Below, one piece after another: positions 19,469-31,170 of a stretch of DNA of 64,000 nucleotides (positions are counted from its first letter, which is position 1; the number at the start of each line of letters is the position of its first letter). A program made the translations under genes and the position numbers. Under the pieces are notes generated by a model. It did no database searches. It worked only from the letters and a program-made list of their open reading frames with translations, and was not told the origin of the DNA. Source of the DNA: Halomonas ventosae (GTDB lineage: Bacteria > Pseudomonadota > Gammaproteobacteria > Pseudomonadales > Halomonadaceae); NCBI RefSeq assembly GCF_004363555.1, contig NZ_SNZJ01000004.1, positions 124,001 to 188,000 of the forward strand, written 5' to 3'.

Positions 19469-19474
19469 TATAAT
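19469..19474 (+). promoter_or_regulatory. Consensus -10 element of mnmA
   Basis: TATAAT at 19469-19474, 38 bases before the mnmA ATG. No good -35 lies 16-18 bases upstream; that position is occupied by the gctcggc repeat. Either an activator or a different -35 is used. Confidence 0.6.
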
Positions 19475-19512
19475 CGCGCCCCATTTATGACACACCGATT
19501 CCGAGGGCGCCC

Positions 19513-20639
19513 ATGACCGCCACCACAGGCAAGGTGATCGTCGGCATGTCCGGCGGCGTCGACTCCTCCGTGTCTGCCCTGTTGCTGCTGGAGCAGGGGT
19601 TCGACGTCGAAGGCCTGTTCATGAAGAACTGGGACGAGGACGACGGCACTGAGTACTGCACCGCCAAGGCCGACCTGGCCGACGCCGAGGCGGTGTGCGA
19701 GAAGCTGGGCATCCGGCTGCATACCGCCAACTTCGCCGCCGAATACTGGGACAACGTCTTCGAGCACTTCCTGGCCGAGTACCAGGCCGGGCGCACGCCG
19801 AACCCGGACATCCTCTGCAACCGCGAGATCAAGTTCAAGGTGTTCCTCGAGTACGCCGAGATGCTAGGCGCCGAGAAGATCGCCACCGGCCACTATGTTC
19901 GTGCAGGGCGGGTGCCCCAGGGCATCCGCGGAGAGGTCCGCCCGAGATTGCTCAAGGGGCTCGATCCCAACAAGGACCAGAGCTACTTCCTGCACGCCGT
20001 CCCCGAGGCCGCCATCGCCCGCACCCTCTTCCCGGTGGGCGAGCTGGAGAAGCCCGAGGTGCGCGCCATTGCCGAGCGCCATGACCTGGTCACCGCGCGC
20101 AAAAAGGACTCCACAGGGATCTGCTTCATCGGCGAGCGTCGCTTCCGCGACTTCCTCAAGCAGTACCTGCCGGCGCAGCCCGGCGTGATCGAGACCCCCG
20201 AGGGAGAGGTGATCGGCGAACACATGGGACTGATGTACTACACCCTGGGCCAGCGCCAGGGACTGGGTATCGGCGGGCTCGCCAACCATCCGGACGCCCC
20301 CTGGTACGTTGCCGCCAAGGACCTCGAGCGCAACGTGCTCGTCGCCGTGCAGGGCAAGCATCACCCGCTGCTCTACACCGACGCCCTGGCCACGGAGGCC
20401 ATGGACTGGGTGGCCGGCACGCCCCCCGCCGCCGAGGGCCGCTACACCGCCAAGACCCGCTACCGCCAGGCCGACGTGCCCTGTACGTTCCACACGCGGG
20501 AGGATGGCGGGGTGGAGGTGCACTTCGATGAGCCCCAACGCGCCGTCACCCCCGGTCAGTCGCTGGTCCTCTACGATGGCGAGATCTGCCTCGGCGGCGG
20601 GGTGATCCGCGAGACCTGGAACGCCACGGAGCCTGACGC

Positions 20640-20643
<4 letters not shown>
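19513..20643 (+). CDS. mnmA: tRNA-specific 2-thiouridylase MnmA
   Basis: Adds sulfur to U34 in tRNA for Lys, Glu and Gln. The protein is 376 residues. The PP-loop ATP motif [16 protein letters not shown] is at the N-terminus. The catalytic cysteines are Cys102 in [10 protein letters not shown] and Cys204 in [11 protein letters not shown]. The C-terminal beta-barrel contains [13 protein letters not shown]. The ATG at 19513 follows GAGGG. The stop overlaps the hflD start (ATGA at 20640-20643). This is the usual mnmA-hflD-purB order. Confidence 0.97.
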
Positions 20644-23867
<3,224 letters not shown>

Positions 23868-23871
23868 GGCC

Positions 23872-24303
23872 ATGGACACCACTGTCGAGATTCGCGAAGG
23901 GGACTGGGCGGCAATCGGCGAGGCCGCCTCGGAGATCCGCCGGATCGTGTTCATCGAGGAGCAGCGGGTGCCGCGGGAGGAGGAGTGGGACGGCCGCGAC
24001 CCCGAGTGCCGCCACTTCCTGGCCCTGCACGACAACCTCCCGCTGGGCACCGCCCGGCTGCTGCCCGATGCCCATATCGGGCGGGTGGCCGTGCTCGCCC
24101 AGGCCCGCGGCCTGGGGATCGGTGCCGCCCTGATGCGGGCCGCCATCGAGGCCGCCCGCCGTGACGGCCATGCCAGCGTGGAGCTCGCCGCCCAGACCCA
24201 TGCCCTGGCATTCTACGAGCAGCTGGGCTTCATGGCCTTCGGGGACGAGTTCCTCGATGCCGGCATTCCGCACCGCAATATGCGCCTTGACCTCGACCAT
24301 TGA
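23872..24303 (+). CDS. GNAT family N-acetyltransferase
   Basis: Predicted acyltransferase of 143 residues using acetyl-CoA. The N-terminal IRRIVFIEEQRVPREEEWD is typical of the ElaA/YjcF-like GNAT branch. The acetyl-CoA pyrophosphate loop is the VLAQARGLGIGAALM stretch near residue 80, and the C-terminal FYEQLGFMAFGDEF is also standard. The ATG at 23872 follows GGAGTGAGG. It is the last gene of the purB-roxA unit. The substrate cannot be inferred. Confidence 0.85.
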   Translation: MDTTVEIREGDWAAIGEAASEIRRIVFIEEQRVPREEEWDGRDPECRHFLALHDNLPLGTARLLPDAHIGRVAVLAQARGLGIGAALMRAAIEAARRDGHASVELAAQTHALAFYEQLGFMAFGDEFLDAGIPHRNMRLDLDH

Positions 24304-24335
24304 GGCGCGATTACCCCGCTGGCTCCGCGGAAACC

Positions 24336-24376
24336 CGACTACAGGAAAGGTCCATCAAGGCACCGTCCTGTAGTCG
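24336..24376. repeat. Perfect 11-bp inverted repeat after the GNAT gene
   Basis: cgactacagga at 24336-24346 and tcctgtagtcg at 24366-24376, separated by 19 bases. No T-run follows. It could be a terminator stem for the purB group or an operator for aceA. Confidence 0.7.
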
Positions 24377-24407
24377 AGTTACAACGACCTCTCCCCCCAA
24401 GTGTCAA

Positions 24408-24437
24408 TTGTTGAAGCCCGTCCTCAGGGGCCATAGT
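24408..24437 (+). promoter_or_regulatory. Possible promoter of aceA
   Basis: TTGTTG (24408-24413), 18-base spacer, CATAGT (24432-24437). It lies about 250 bases before the start codon, which would leave a long leader. Confidence 0.3.
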
Positions 24438-24692
24438 GGCTGCCATGGCGAGGGTAAAACAGCTGTTTGCCAACGGACCCACGGGGTCAGGCACATCAGC
24501 TGGCACTCCCTCCCCGGGGTTCGACCAAGGCCGTAGAGACAAGCCCCGGCATCTGGTCGAACCTGACAGCACTTCGCAGATGCAGCATAAGGCATTGCCG
24601 AATGGTGCAGCAGGCGATTCCAGCGGCCGCGACACCGGTTTTTCCCGACATCGCGATCACGAGATTCCACTCCTGACCCGAAGGATGGCCCC

Positions 24693-26291
24693 ATGACGAC
24701 ATTCAAAGACGAACTCAAGGCTCTGGCTCAACTGCGCGAAGCCCAGCAGGGCAAGTGGGACAACATCAACCCCGAGCATGCCGCCCGCATGCGCGTGCAG
24801 AACCGTTTCCAGACCGGCCTGGACATCGCCCGCTACACCGCCAGGATCATGCGCGAGGACATGGCGGCCTATGACGCCGACACCTCGCAGTACACCCAGT
24901 CACTGGGCTGCTGGCACGGTTTCATCGGCCAGCAGAAGATGATCTCCATCAAGAAGCACTTCGGCACCACCAAGCGCTCCTACCTCTACCTCTCCGGCTG
25001 GATGGTCGCCGCCCTGCGCTCCGAGTTCGGCCCCCTGCCCGACCAGTCCATGCACGAGAAGACCACCGTGCCGGGCCTGATCGAGGAGCTCTACACCTTC
25101 CTGCGCCAGGCCGATGCCTGGGAGCTCAACCACCTCTTCCGTGACCTGGACGAGGCCAAGAAGGCCGGTGACCAGGCGAAGGCCGACGAGGCCATGGCGA
25201 AGATCGACGGCTTCGAGACCCACGTCGTGCCGATCATCGCCGACATCGATGCAGGGTTCGGCAACGCCGAGGCCACCTACCTGCTGGCCAAGAAGATGAT
25301 CGAGGCTGGCGCCTGCTGCATCCAGATCGAGAACCAGGTCTCCGACGAGAAGCAGTGCGGCCACCAGGCGGGCAAGGTCACCGTGCCCCACGAGGACTTC
25401 ATCGCCAAGCTCAACGCCGTGCGCTATGCCTTCCTGGAACTCGGCGTGGATGACGGCGTGATCGTGGCCCGCACCGACTCCCTGGGCGCCGGCCTGACCC
25501 AGAAGATCGCCGTGACCAACGAGCCGGGCGACCTTGGCGACCAGTACAACAGCTTCCTCGACGGAGATGAGATCGCCTCGGCCTCCGACATCAACAACGG
25601 CGACGTCGTCATCAAGCAGGACGGCAAGCTGGTCAAGCCCAAGCGCCTGGCCTCCGGCCTCTACGAGTTCAAGCCGGGCACCGGCGAGGACCGCGTGGTG
25701 CTGGACTGCATCACCAGCCTGCAGAACGGTGCCGACCTGCTGTGGATCGAGACCGAGAAGCCCCACGTCGGCCAGATCGCCGGCATGGTCAACCGCATCC
25801 GCGAGGTCTGCCCGGACGCCAAGCTGGTCTACAACAACAGCCCGTCCTTCAACTGGACCCTGAACTTCCGCCAGCAGGTATTCGATGCCTGGGAGCAGGA
25901 GGGCAAGGACGTCTCCGCCTACGACCGCAACAACCTGATGAGTGCCGACTACGACGACACCGAGCTCGGCCGCCTGGCCGACGAGTGGACCCAGAACTTC
26001 CAGCGCGACGCCGCTCGCGAAGCCGGTATCTTCCACCACCTGATCACCCTGCCGACCTACCACACCGCGGCCCTCTCCACCGACAACCTGGCCAAGGGCT
26101 ACTTCGGCGACGAGGGCATGCTGGCCTATGTGGCCGGCGTGCAGCGCAAGGAGATCCGCGAGGGCATCGCCACCGTCAAGCACCAGGACATGGCGGGCTC
26201 CAACATCGGGGACGACCACAAGGAGTTCTTCCACGGCGAGGCGGCACTCAAGGCCGGCGGCAAGGACAACACCATGAACCAGTTCGGCTGA
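24693..26291 (+). CDS. aceA: Isocitrate lyase
   Basis: Glyoxylate-bypass enzyme that cleaves isocitrate to glyoxylate and succinate. The protein is 532 residues, the long class found in Pseudomonas and Acinetobacter rather than the 434-residue E. coli type. The catalytic cysteine is Cys222 in DEKQCGHQAGKVTVP; the motif reads KQCGH instead of the textbook KKCGH, normal for this subclass. Other landmarks are VPIIADIDAGFGNAEATYLL near 175 and VYNNSPSFNWTLNFRQQVF near 385. The ATG at 24693 follows AAGGAT. It competes with the two isocitrate dehydrogenases encoded 6-10 kb away. Confidence 0.96.
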   Translation: MTTFKDELKALAQLREAQQGKWDNINPEHAARMRVQNRFQTGLDIARYTARIMREDMAAYDADTSQYTQSLGCWHGFIGQQKMISIKKHFGTTKRSYLYLSGWMVAALRSEFGPLPDQSMHEKTTVPGLIEELYTFLRQADAWELNHLFRDLDEAKKAGDQAKADEAMAKIDGFETHVVPIIADIDAGFGNAEATYLLAKKMIEAGACCIQIENQVSDEKQCGHQAGKVTVPHEDFIAKLNAVRYAFLELGVDDGVIVARTDSLGAGLTQKIAVTNEPGDLGDQYNSFLDGDEIASASDINNGDVVIKQDGKLVKPKRLASGLYEFKPGTGEDRVVLDCITSLQNGADLLWIETEKPHVGQIAGMVNRIREVCPDAKLVYNNSPSFNWTLNFRQQVFDAWEQEGKDVSAYDRNNLMSADYDDTELGRLADEWTQNFQRDAAREAGIFHHLITLPTYHTAALSTDNLAKGYFGDEGMLAYVAGVQRKEIREGIATVKHQDMAGSNIGDDHKEFFHGEAALKAGGKDNTMNQFG

Positions 26292-26321
26292 GGCCGCTGG
26301 CAACACTCACTGGACCCATTG

Positions 26322-26347
26322 GGGAGGCCGATTGGCCTCCCTTTTTT
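26322..26347 (+). terminator. Strong rho-independent terminator of aceA
   Basis: An 8-bp stem gggaggcc/ggcctccc (26322-26329 with 26334-26341), loop gatt, then six T residues (26342-26347). Confidence 0.95.
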
Positions 26348-26508
26348 CATATTGTCGGCCACCTGGCGGCGCTACACTCGTGACAGGAAGCCCGACGCGC
26401 TGGCCAAGCCGGTTTGCAGTGGGTAGACTCGTTAAAGAACACTGTCCATTAACCTTTGGTCACCCTCCGGGGACCGAGTGTTCGTCACGGACATCAAGGA
26501 GATCCTGA

Positions 26509-26976
26509 ATGAAACGCCTTCTTCCCGTTCTGGCCATCGGCGTCCTGACCCTGACCGGTTGCGCCAATACCGCCCCCATGGGCGGCAACGTCTACAGCAG
26601 CAACCAGGTGGGCACCGAACAGACGGTCCGCTTCGGCACCATCCAGGCCCTGCGCCGGGTGCAGGTCCAGGCCGACAGTCGCGCCGGCGGCATCGTCGGT
26701 ACCGGTGGCGGCGCGGTGATCGGCGGCCTGCTGGGTAATCAGGTGGGCGGCGGCTCCGGCCGCACCCTCGCCACCGCCGCCGGGGTCATCGCCGGCAGCG
26801 TGGCCGGCAGCAAGATCGAGGAGTCCTCCAACCGCATTGACGCCTGGGAGATGGAGATCCGTCGCGACGACGGGATGAACGTCGTCGTCGTGCAGAAGGC
26901 CGACCAGGCCTTCCAGGTCGGCCAGCGCGTCCGCCTGATCGGCAGCGGCAGCAGCATCAGCGTGGCCCCCTACTGA
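26509..26976 (+). CDS. Outer-membrane glycine-zipper lipoprotein (SlyB/Pcp-like)
   Basis: Lipoprotein of 155 residues. The signal peptide MKRLLPVLAIGVLTLTGC ends in the lipobox LTGC, so Cys18 is lipidated. Residues 60-105 form a glycine-zipper membrane segment (GGIVGTGGGAVIGGLLGNQ). The C-terminal domain WEMEIRRDDGMNVVVVQK to VRLIGSGSSISVAPY matches the 17-kDa antigen/SlyB group. This group helps maintain outer-membrane integrity under stress. AAGGAG lies upstream of the ATG at 26509. It has its own terminator and is monocistronic. Confidence 0.88.
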   Translation: MKRLLPVLAIGVLTLTGCANTAPMGGNVYSSNQVGTEQTVRFGTIQALRRVQVQADSRAGGIVGTGGGAVIGGLLGNQVGGGSGRTLATAAGVIAGSVAGSKIEESSNRIDAWEMEIRRDDGMNVVVVQKADQAFQVGQRVRLIGSGSSISVAPY

Positions 26977-27014
26977 GATCGGCAACGACAGCCAGGGCAG
27001 CCGCCCATATGAAG

Positions 27015-27042
27015 AAGGCCCGCGGAGTGCTCCGCGGGCCTT
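27015..27042. terminator. Bidirectional terminator between convergent genes
   Basis: A perfect 12-bp stem (27015-27026 with 27031-27042) and a 4-base loop, between the lipoprotein gene and the minus-strand gene at 27082-27363. Confidence 0.8.
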
Positions 27043-27081
27043 CCTCGTTCCGGTCTTGATCGGGGATGAGCGGGGACGGCC

Positions 27082-27363
27082 TCAGTGCAGATCGACCTTG
27101 TTCATGGCCCAGCCGGCCAGCTTGGTGGCGACCAGTGCCACCAGGCCGATCACGATCACCGTGAACAGCAGGTCCACGGGACGCACGATGAAGGTGGCGC
27201 CCAGCACCGCCAGGGCCGGACACCATACCCAGCGATCATCCTCGCTGCGCAGCACGGCAGGCAGCAGCGCATCGAGAATGCCGCTGACGGAGGCCTCCCA
27301 GCGCTTCAGGAACAGATACAGGAAGACGGCAAAGGCGATCAGCCAGATCAGGGTCAAGGTCAT
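27082..27363 (-). CDS. Small inner-membrane protein of unknown function
   Basis: 93 residues with a hydrophobic N-terminal helix (LTLIWLIAFAVFLYLFL), a polar middle, and two more hydrophobic stretches (WCPALAVLGATFIV, LLFTVIVIGLVALVATKL). The arrangement suggests three membrane segments. The ATG at 27363 has GGAGA five bases upstream; the frame is open farther upstream to 27531, but that part looks non-coding. I do not recognise a family. It is convergent with the lipoprotein gene and divergent from the SlyD-like gene. Confidence 0.6.
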   Translation of the reverse strand: MTLTLIWLIAFAVFLYLFLKRWEASVSGILDALLPAVLRSEDDRWVWCPALAVLGATFIVRPVDLLFTVIVIGLVALVATKLAGWAMNKVDLH

Positions 27364-27599
27364 GGCACTCTCCATGCAAGGGACGTTCGAAGGGAATCGG
27401 GAAATCGGACTCCGGCAAGGGTATCCCTGCCCGGTAGGCCACGCAACCGTCCGAAAGTCCCCCGCGCGCGGGCACGTTAGAGGGCGTGAATGCGGCTCAG
27501 GCTCGATCCCCACATCCTGAATTTCCTCCATGCCCCTGACAGTGGCTTGACTGCCGCGTTACCATGTCGCGCTACATGCACTCACCGAAAGGTTCATCA

Positions 27600-28082
27600 A
27601 TGCAGATTGCGCAGAATTCCGTTGTCGCGTTCCACTACACCCTGACCAACGATTCAGGTGAAGTGCTGGACAGCTCGGAAGGCCGCGAGCCGCTGACCTA
27701 CCTCCACGGCGCCGGCAACATCATTCCGGGCCTCGAGAAGCAGCTGGAAGGTCGCGCCACCGGCGACAAGCTCCAGGCCAAGGTTTCCCCGGAAGAAGGC
27801 TACGGCGAAGTCCAGCCCCAGCTGGTGCAGGAAGTGCCGCGTGACGCCTTCCAGGGTGTCGACAGCGTCGAGCCGGGCATGCAGTTCCAGGCCCAGACCC
27901 AGGGCGGCCCGCTGATGGTCACCGTGACCAGCGTGGAAGGCGACACCGTCACCGTCGACGGCAACCATCCGCTCGCCGGCCAGGCCCTGAACTTCGATGT
28001 GGAGATCGCCGAAGTCCGCGAGGCCAGCGAGGAAGAGGTCGAGCACGGCCACGTGCACGGCGAGGGCGGCCACGAGCACTGA
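27600..28082 (+). CDS. slyD: FKBP-type peptidyl-prolyl isomerase, SlyD-like
   Basis: Cytoplasmic peptidyl-prolyl isomerase and chaperone of 160 residues. The FKBP core has VVAFHYTLTNDSGEVLDSSE, the family block LTYLHGAGNIIPGLEKQLEG near residue 38, and an insert-in-flap domain (DAFQGVDSVEPGMQFQAQT). The C-terminus is a short His-rich tail ending HGHVHGEGGHEH, a metal-binding feature of SlyD that is used for nickel in hydrogenase maturation. The tail here has no cysteines, unlike E. coli. The ATG at 27600 has a weak AAAGGT upstream. Confidence 0.9.
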   Translation: MQIAQNSVVAFHYTLTNDSGEVLDSSEGREPLTYLHGAGNIIPGLEKQLEGRATGDKLQAKVSPEEGYGEVQPQLVQEVPRDAFQGVDSVEPGMQFQAQTQGGPLMVTVTSVEGDTVTVDGNHPLAGQALNFDVEIAEVREASEEEVEHGHVHGEGGHEH

Positions 28083-28127
28083 AGGCTCGTCCGACCACAA
28101 CGGCCGCCGAGAGGCGCCGCCGGATTC

Positions 28128-28158
28128 ACGAGGGGGCAGCCAGGGGCTGCCCCCTCGT
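28128..28158. terminator. Perfect 14-bp hairpin between convergent genes
   Basis: acgagggggcagcc (28128-28141) pairs exactly with 28145-28158 around a 3-base loop. It lies between slyD and the minus-strand phosphatidyltransferase gene. There is no T-run on the plus side. Confidence 0.75.
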
Positions 28159-28161
28159 CGT

Positions 28162-28806
28162 TCAGGGATGAGATCCTTCCTGGCTGGCCTGCTCGAAGGC
28201 GCGCAGGGTGCGGTGCCCGCCCCATAGCCGGGTGGCGGTGGTGACCAGGCAGGCCGCGCCGAAGACCCACGCCAGCAGCGCAAAGTGCCCGGGAAACAGG
28301 CAGAAGAGCACGAAGGCCAGCACCGTCTCCGTGCCCTCGGTCAGACCGTGCAGGTAGTAGAAGGCCTTCTGCTGGAAGCGGGGCCGCTCCAGGCCGTGGC
28401 GCGTGGCCATGATGGCGAAGGCCAGGAAGGAGGTCCCGGTGCCGATGAAGGCGAACAGCAGGAAGGCCGCCGCCAGGGCATTGGCCGCCGGATCGGCCAG
28501 GGCGAAGCCCAGCACCACCGCCGCGTAGAAGACGAAGTCCAGGCCGATGTCAAGAAAGCCCCCGGCATCGCTCGCCTCTCGCGTCAGCCTGGCCAGGGCG
28601 CCATCCAGCCCATCGCCCAGACGATTGAGCAGGATGGCCACCAGCGCCGGCAGGGTCCACCCCAGGGCCAGCAGCGGCAGGGCCAGCATTCCCACCAGGA
28701 AGGCGGCGACCGTCACCTGATCGGGACGCACCTGGCACCTGGCGAGGCCACGGGACAGCCACGTCAGCGGCCCCTGGGTGAGCGGCATGGTCCAGCGATC
28801 GAGCAT
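28162..28806 (-). CDS. CDP-alcohol phosphatidyltransferase family membrane protein
   Basis: Integral membrane enzyme of 214 residues from the family that joins a CDP-activated lipid or alcohol to an alcohol acceptor. The signature DGx2ARx8Gx3Dx3D is complete: DGALAR at about residues 67-72, then Gly and the two Asp in GGFLDIGLD. About six hydrophobic segments follow. The ATG at 28806 begins two bases after the stop codon of the upstream oxidoreductase gene, with GGAGG inside that gene's last codons, so the two are coupled. The substrate is unknown; it is not the standard pgsA or pssA by context. Confidence 0.85.
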   Translation of the reverse strand: MLDRWTMPLTQGPLTWLSRGLARCQVRPDQVTVAAFLVGMLALPLLALGWTLPALVAILLNRLGDGLDGALARLTREASDAGGFLDIGLDFVFYAAVVLGFALADPAANALAAAFLLFAFIGTGTSFLAFAIMATRHGLERPRFQQKAFYYLHGLTEGTETVLAFVLFCLFPGHFALLAWVFGAACLVTTATRLWGGHRTLRAFEQASQEGSHP

Positions 28807-28807
28807 G

Positions 28808-31000
28808 CTACCTCCCCCTCTCCTCGGTACCGTCGCCACCCCGCCGCCAGGCGAAGTAGCGCTTAAGCCAGCCCAGCAGGCGCTCGGGCTTGTGGGCATT
28901 CTTCCACACCCCGGCCGTGGCCTTCACCGCCTCGCTGTGGGTCGGATAGGGATGGATGGTGCCCAGCAGCTTGTTGAGCCCGATGCCGCGGGTCATCGCC
29001 AGGGTGAACTCGGCGAGCATCTCCCCCGCCCCCTGGCCGACGATGGTGGCCCCGAGTATCCGGTCGCGGCCGGGCACGGTCAGCACCTTCACGAAGCCGC
29101 GGGTACTGCCCTCGGCGATGGCGCGATCCAGCTCGCTCAGGGCGTAGCGGGTGACCTCGACCTCGACGCCCGCCGCGAAGGCCTCGCGCTCGTTGAGCCC
29201 GACCCGCGCCACCTCGGGGTCGGTGAAGGTGACTGCCGGCAGGGCCCGATAGCTCACCCGGAAGCGCTTGAGCTCGCCGAACAGCGCATTCACCGTGGCA
29301 TGCCAGGCCTGGTGGGCGCTGGCATGGGTCAGCTGATAGGGGCCCGCCACGTCGCCGCAGGCCCAGACGTTGGGCAGCACGCTCTGCAGGGCCTCGTCCA
29401 CGGCCAGGGTGCCGTCGGGACGGGTCTCGACACCCAGGGCCTCGAGGCCCAGCCCCTCGACGTTGGCCTGGCGCCCCACTGCCACCAGCAGGTGGGAGAA
29501 GGGCAGCCGCTCGATCACCGCCTCGCCCCGGGCGTCATGCCCCTCGACCTCCAGGGCATGGCCACTGCCCTCCTCGGCCACCACCCGCAGCGCCCGGGTG
29601 GCGAGATGCAATGCCAGGCCCTCCTCCCCCAGCCAGGCCTCGACCTCGGCGGCCACCTCCCGGTCTTCCCGGGGCAGCAGCTGGCCCCCCATCTCCACCA
29701 GCGCCACCCGGCTGCCCAGCCGGGCGAAGCTCTGGCTCAGCTCGCAGCCGATGGGGCCCCCGCCCAGCACCACCAGGCGCTCGGGCAGTGTCTCGAGCCG
29801 CCAGAGGTTATCGGAGGTGAGCACCTCGATCGCCTCCAGGCCGGGCAGCGACGGCACGCGCGGCCGCGCCCCGCTGGCGATGATCACATGGCGCGTGGTC
29901 ACCACCCGCTCGCCCGAGGCCTCGCGGATACGCACCCGCCAGGGATCCTCGAGGACGGCCTCCCCGGCGATCACCTCCACGCCGAGCCCCTCGTAACGCT
30001 CGCGACTGTCGTGGGGCTCCACCTCGCGGATGGCGCGGTGGACATGGCCCATCACCGCGGCGAAGTCCACCTCGGGCGCCCCGGCGGAGACCCCGTAGCG
30101 CGGGGCCTCGCGGATCTCGCTGGCGACACGCGCGGCCCGGATCAGCGCCTTGGAGGGGACGCAGCCGGTGTTGAGGCAGTCCCCGCCCAGGCGGTCGCGC
30201 TCCACCAGCGCGACCCGGGCCTTGACCGCCGCGGCGATATAGCTGGCGACCAGCCCGGCCGATCCGCCACCGATCACCACGATGTCCTGGTCGAAGTGGC
30301 GCGGGCGGTCGAAGCGACGGGCCAGCTGGCGCCGCTTGCCGATGGCCACCAGGGCACGGGCCAGCCAGGGAAAGAGGCCGATCAGCACGAAGGAGCCGAT
30401 CAGCCCCGGGGAGAGGACCCCGGAGAGTGATTCCAGGTGGCCGAGCTCGCGCCCGGCGTTCACGAACACCGCCGTGCCTGGCAGCATGCCGACCTGGCTG
30501 ACCCAGTAGAAGGTCAGCAACCGCATGCGGGTCAGCCCCATCACCAGGTTGATGACGAAGAAGGGAAAGAGCGGGATCAGTCGCAGGGTGAAGAGGTAGA
30601 AGGCCCCCTCGCGCTCGATGCCGGCATTGATGCGGGCGAGTTGGGTGGCAAAGCGCCGCTCCAGGGGCCCGCGCGCCAGGGTGCGGGCGATCAGCGCGGC
30701 CAGCGTGGCGCCGAGGGCGCTGGCGAAGGAGATCAGCAGCAGCCCCCAGCCGAAGCCGAACAGCGCCCCGCCGAGCAGGGTCAGCAGGGTCGCCCCGGGC
30801 AGCGAGACCGCCGTGATGGCCACGTAGATCAGGAAGAAGCCGCCGGCGACGGTCAGCGGTTCGGCGGCCAGCCAGGCCTGGAACTGCGCCTGCTCGGCCT
30901 GCAGGTTGTCGAGGCTCAGGGCCTGGTGGGCCCCACTGAGGAAGTAGGCCGCGACCAGCAGGGCGATCACGGCCGCGAGTATCAGGCGTCGTCGGGTCAA
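28808..31000 (-). CDS. Fusion protein: TVP38/DedA-like membrane domain plus FAD-dependent disulfide oxidoreductase
   Basis: 730 residues. Residues 1-235 form a TVP38/TMEM64 (VTT) membrane domain: an N-terminal helix, a block near LTLLGGALFGFGWGLLLIS, and FTLRLIPLFPFFVINLVMG. From about residue 245 it is a class I flavin disulfide reductase. It has the FAD site DIVVIGGGSAGLVASYIAA, the redox pair in GGDCLNTGCVPSKAL, a second dinucleotide site LVVLGGGPIGCELSQSF, and a C-terminal HPYPTHSEA base motif as in mercuric reductase and lipoamide dehydrogenase. There is no N-terminal heavy-metal domain. The start is TTG at 31000 with GGAG six bases upstream. It is coupled to the CDP-alcohol phosphatidyltransferase. 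The electron acceptor is unknown. Confidence 0.85.
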   Translation of the reverse strand: MTRRRLILAAVIALLVAAYFLSGAHQALSLDNLQAEQAQFQAWLAAEPLTVAGGFFLIYVAITAVSLPGATLLTLLGGALFGFGWGLLLISFASALGATLAALIARTLARGPLERRFATQLARINAGIEREGAFYLFTLRLIPLFPFFVINLVMGLTRMRLLTFYWVSQVGMLPGTAVFVNAGRELGHLESLSGVLSPGLIGSFVLIGLFPWLARALVAIGKRRQLARRFDRPRHFDQDIVVIGGGSAGLVASYIAAAVKARVALVERDRLGGDCLNTGCVPSKALIRAARVASEIREAPRYGVSAGAPEVDFAAVMGHVHRAIREVEPHDSRERYEGLGVEVIAGEAVLEDPWRVRIREASGERVVTTRHVIIASGARPRVPSLPGLEAIEVLTSDNLWRLETLPERLVVLGGGPIGCELSQSFARLGSRVALVEMGGQLLPREDREVAAEVEAWLGEEGLALHLATRALRVVAEEGSGHALEVEGHDARGEAVIERLPFSHLLVAVGRQANVEGLGLEALGVETRPDGTLAVDEALQSVLPNVWACGDVAGPYQLTHASAHQAWHATVNALFGELKRFRVSYRALPAVTFTDPEVARVGLNEREAFAAGVEVEVTRYALSELDRAIAEGSTRGFVKVLTVPGRDRILGATIVGQGAGEMLAEFTLAMTRGIGLNKLLGTIHPYPTHSEAVKATAGVWKNAHKPERLLGWLKRYFAWRRGGDGTEERGR

Positions 31001-31170
31001 GGGAAGCTCCGATGGTGAAGGGTCGAAAGGTCGTCAGGGCGAAGGGGAACGCCGCTCTGTCGCGACGGGATAGCGTCCCTTACAGTGGGGGATGATTGGA
31101 CAGGAGTTGTACGGAACCCCAGGCCAGAAACAGCCTCTAATCTATCACCCTTGCCCCATGGAGCCATACG

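Larger units (their letters stand above)
24304..24692. other. 389-base leader region upstream of aceA without a supported gene
   Basis: No reading frame here has coding character. One open frame from 24436 runs into the aceA start but has no recognisable protein and no ribosome binding site. The region holds a perfect 11-bp inverted repeat (24336-24376), a possible promoter (24408-24437) and about 250 bases of leader before the aceA ATG. Confidence 0.6.

Noticed and set aside
24436..24696. 86-codon open frame upstream of and overlapping the aceA start
   Set aside because: No ribosome binding site, no coding-like composition and no recognisable protein; treated as leader.
27364..27531. N-terminal extension of the small membrane protein gene
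   Set aside because: The extension reads as non-coding, Pro/Ser/Arg-rich sequence. The ATG at 27363 has a ribosome binding site and starts directly with a membrane helix.
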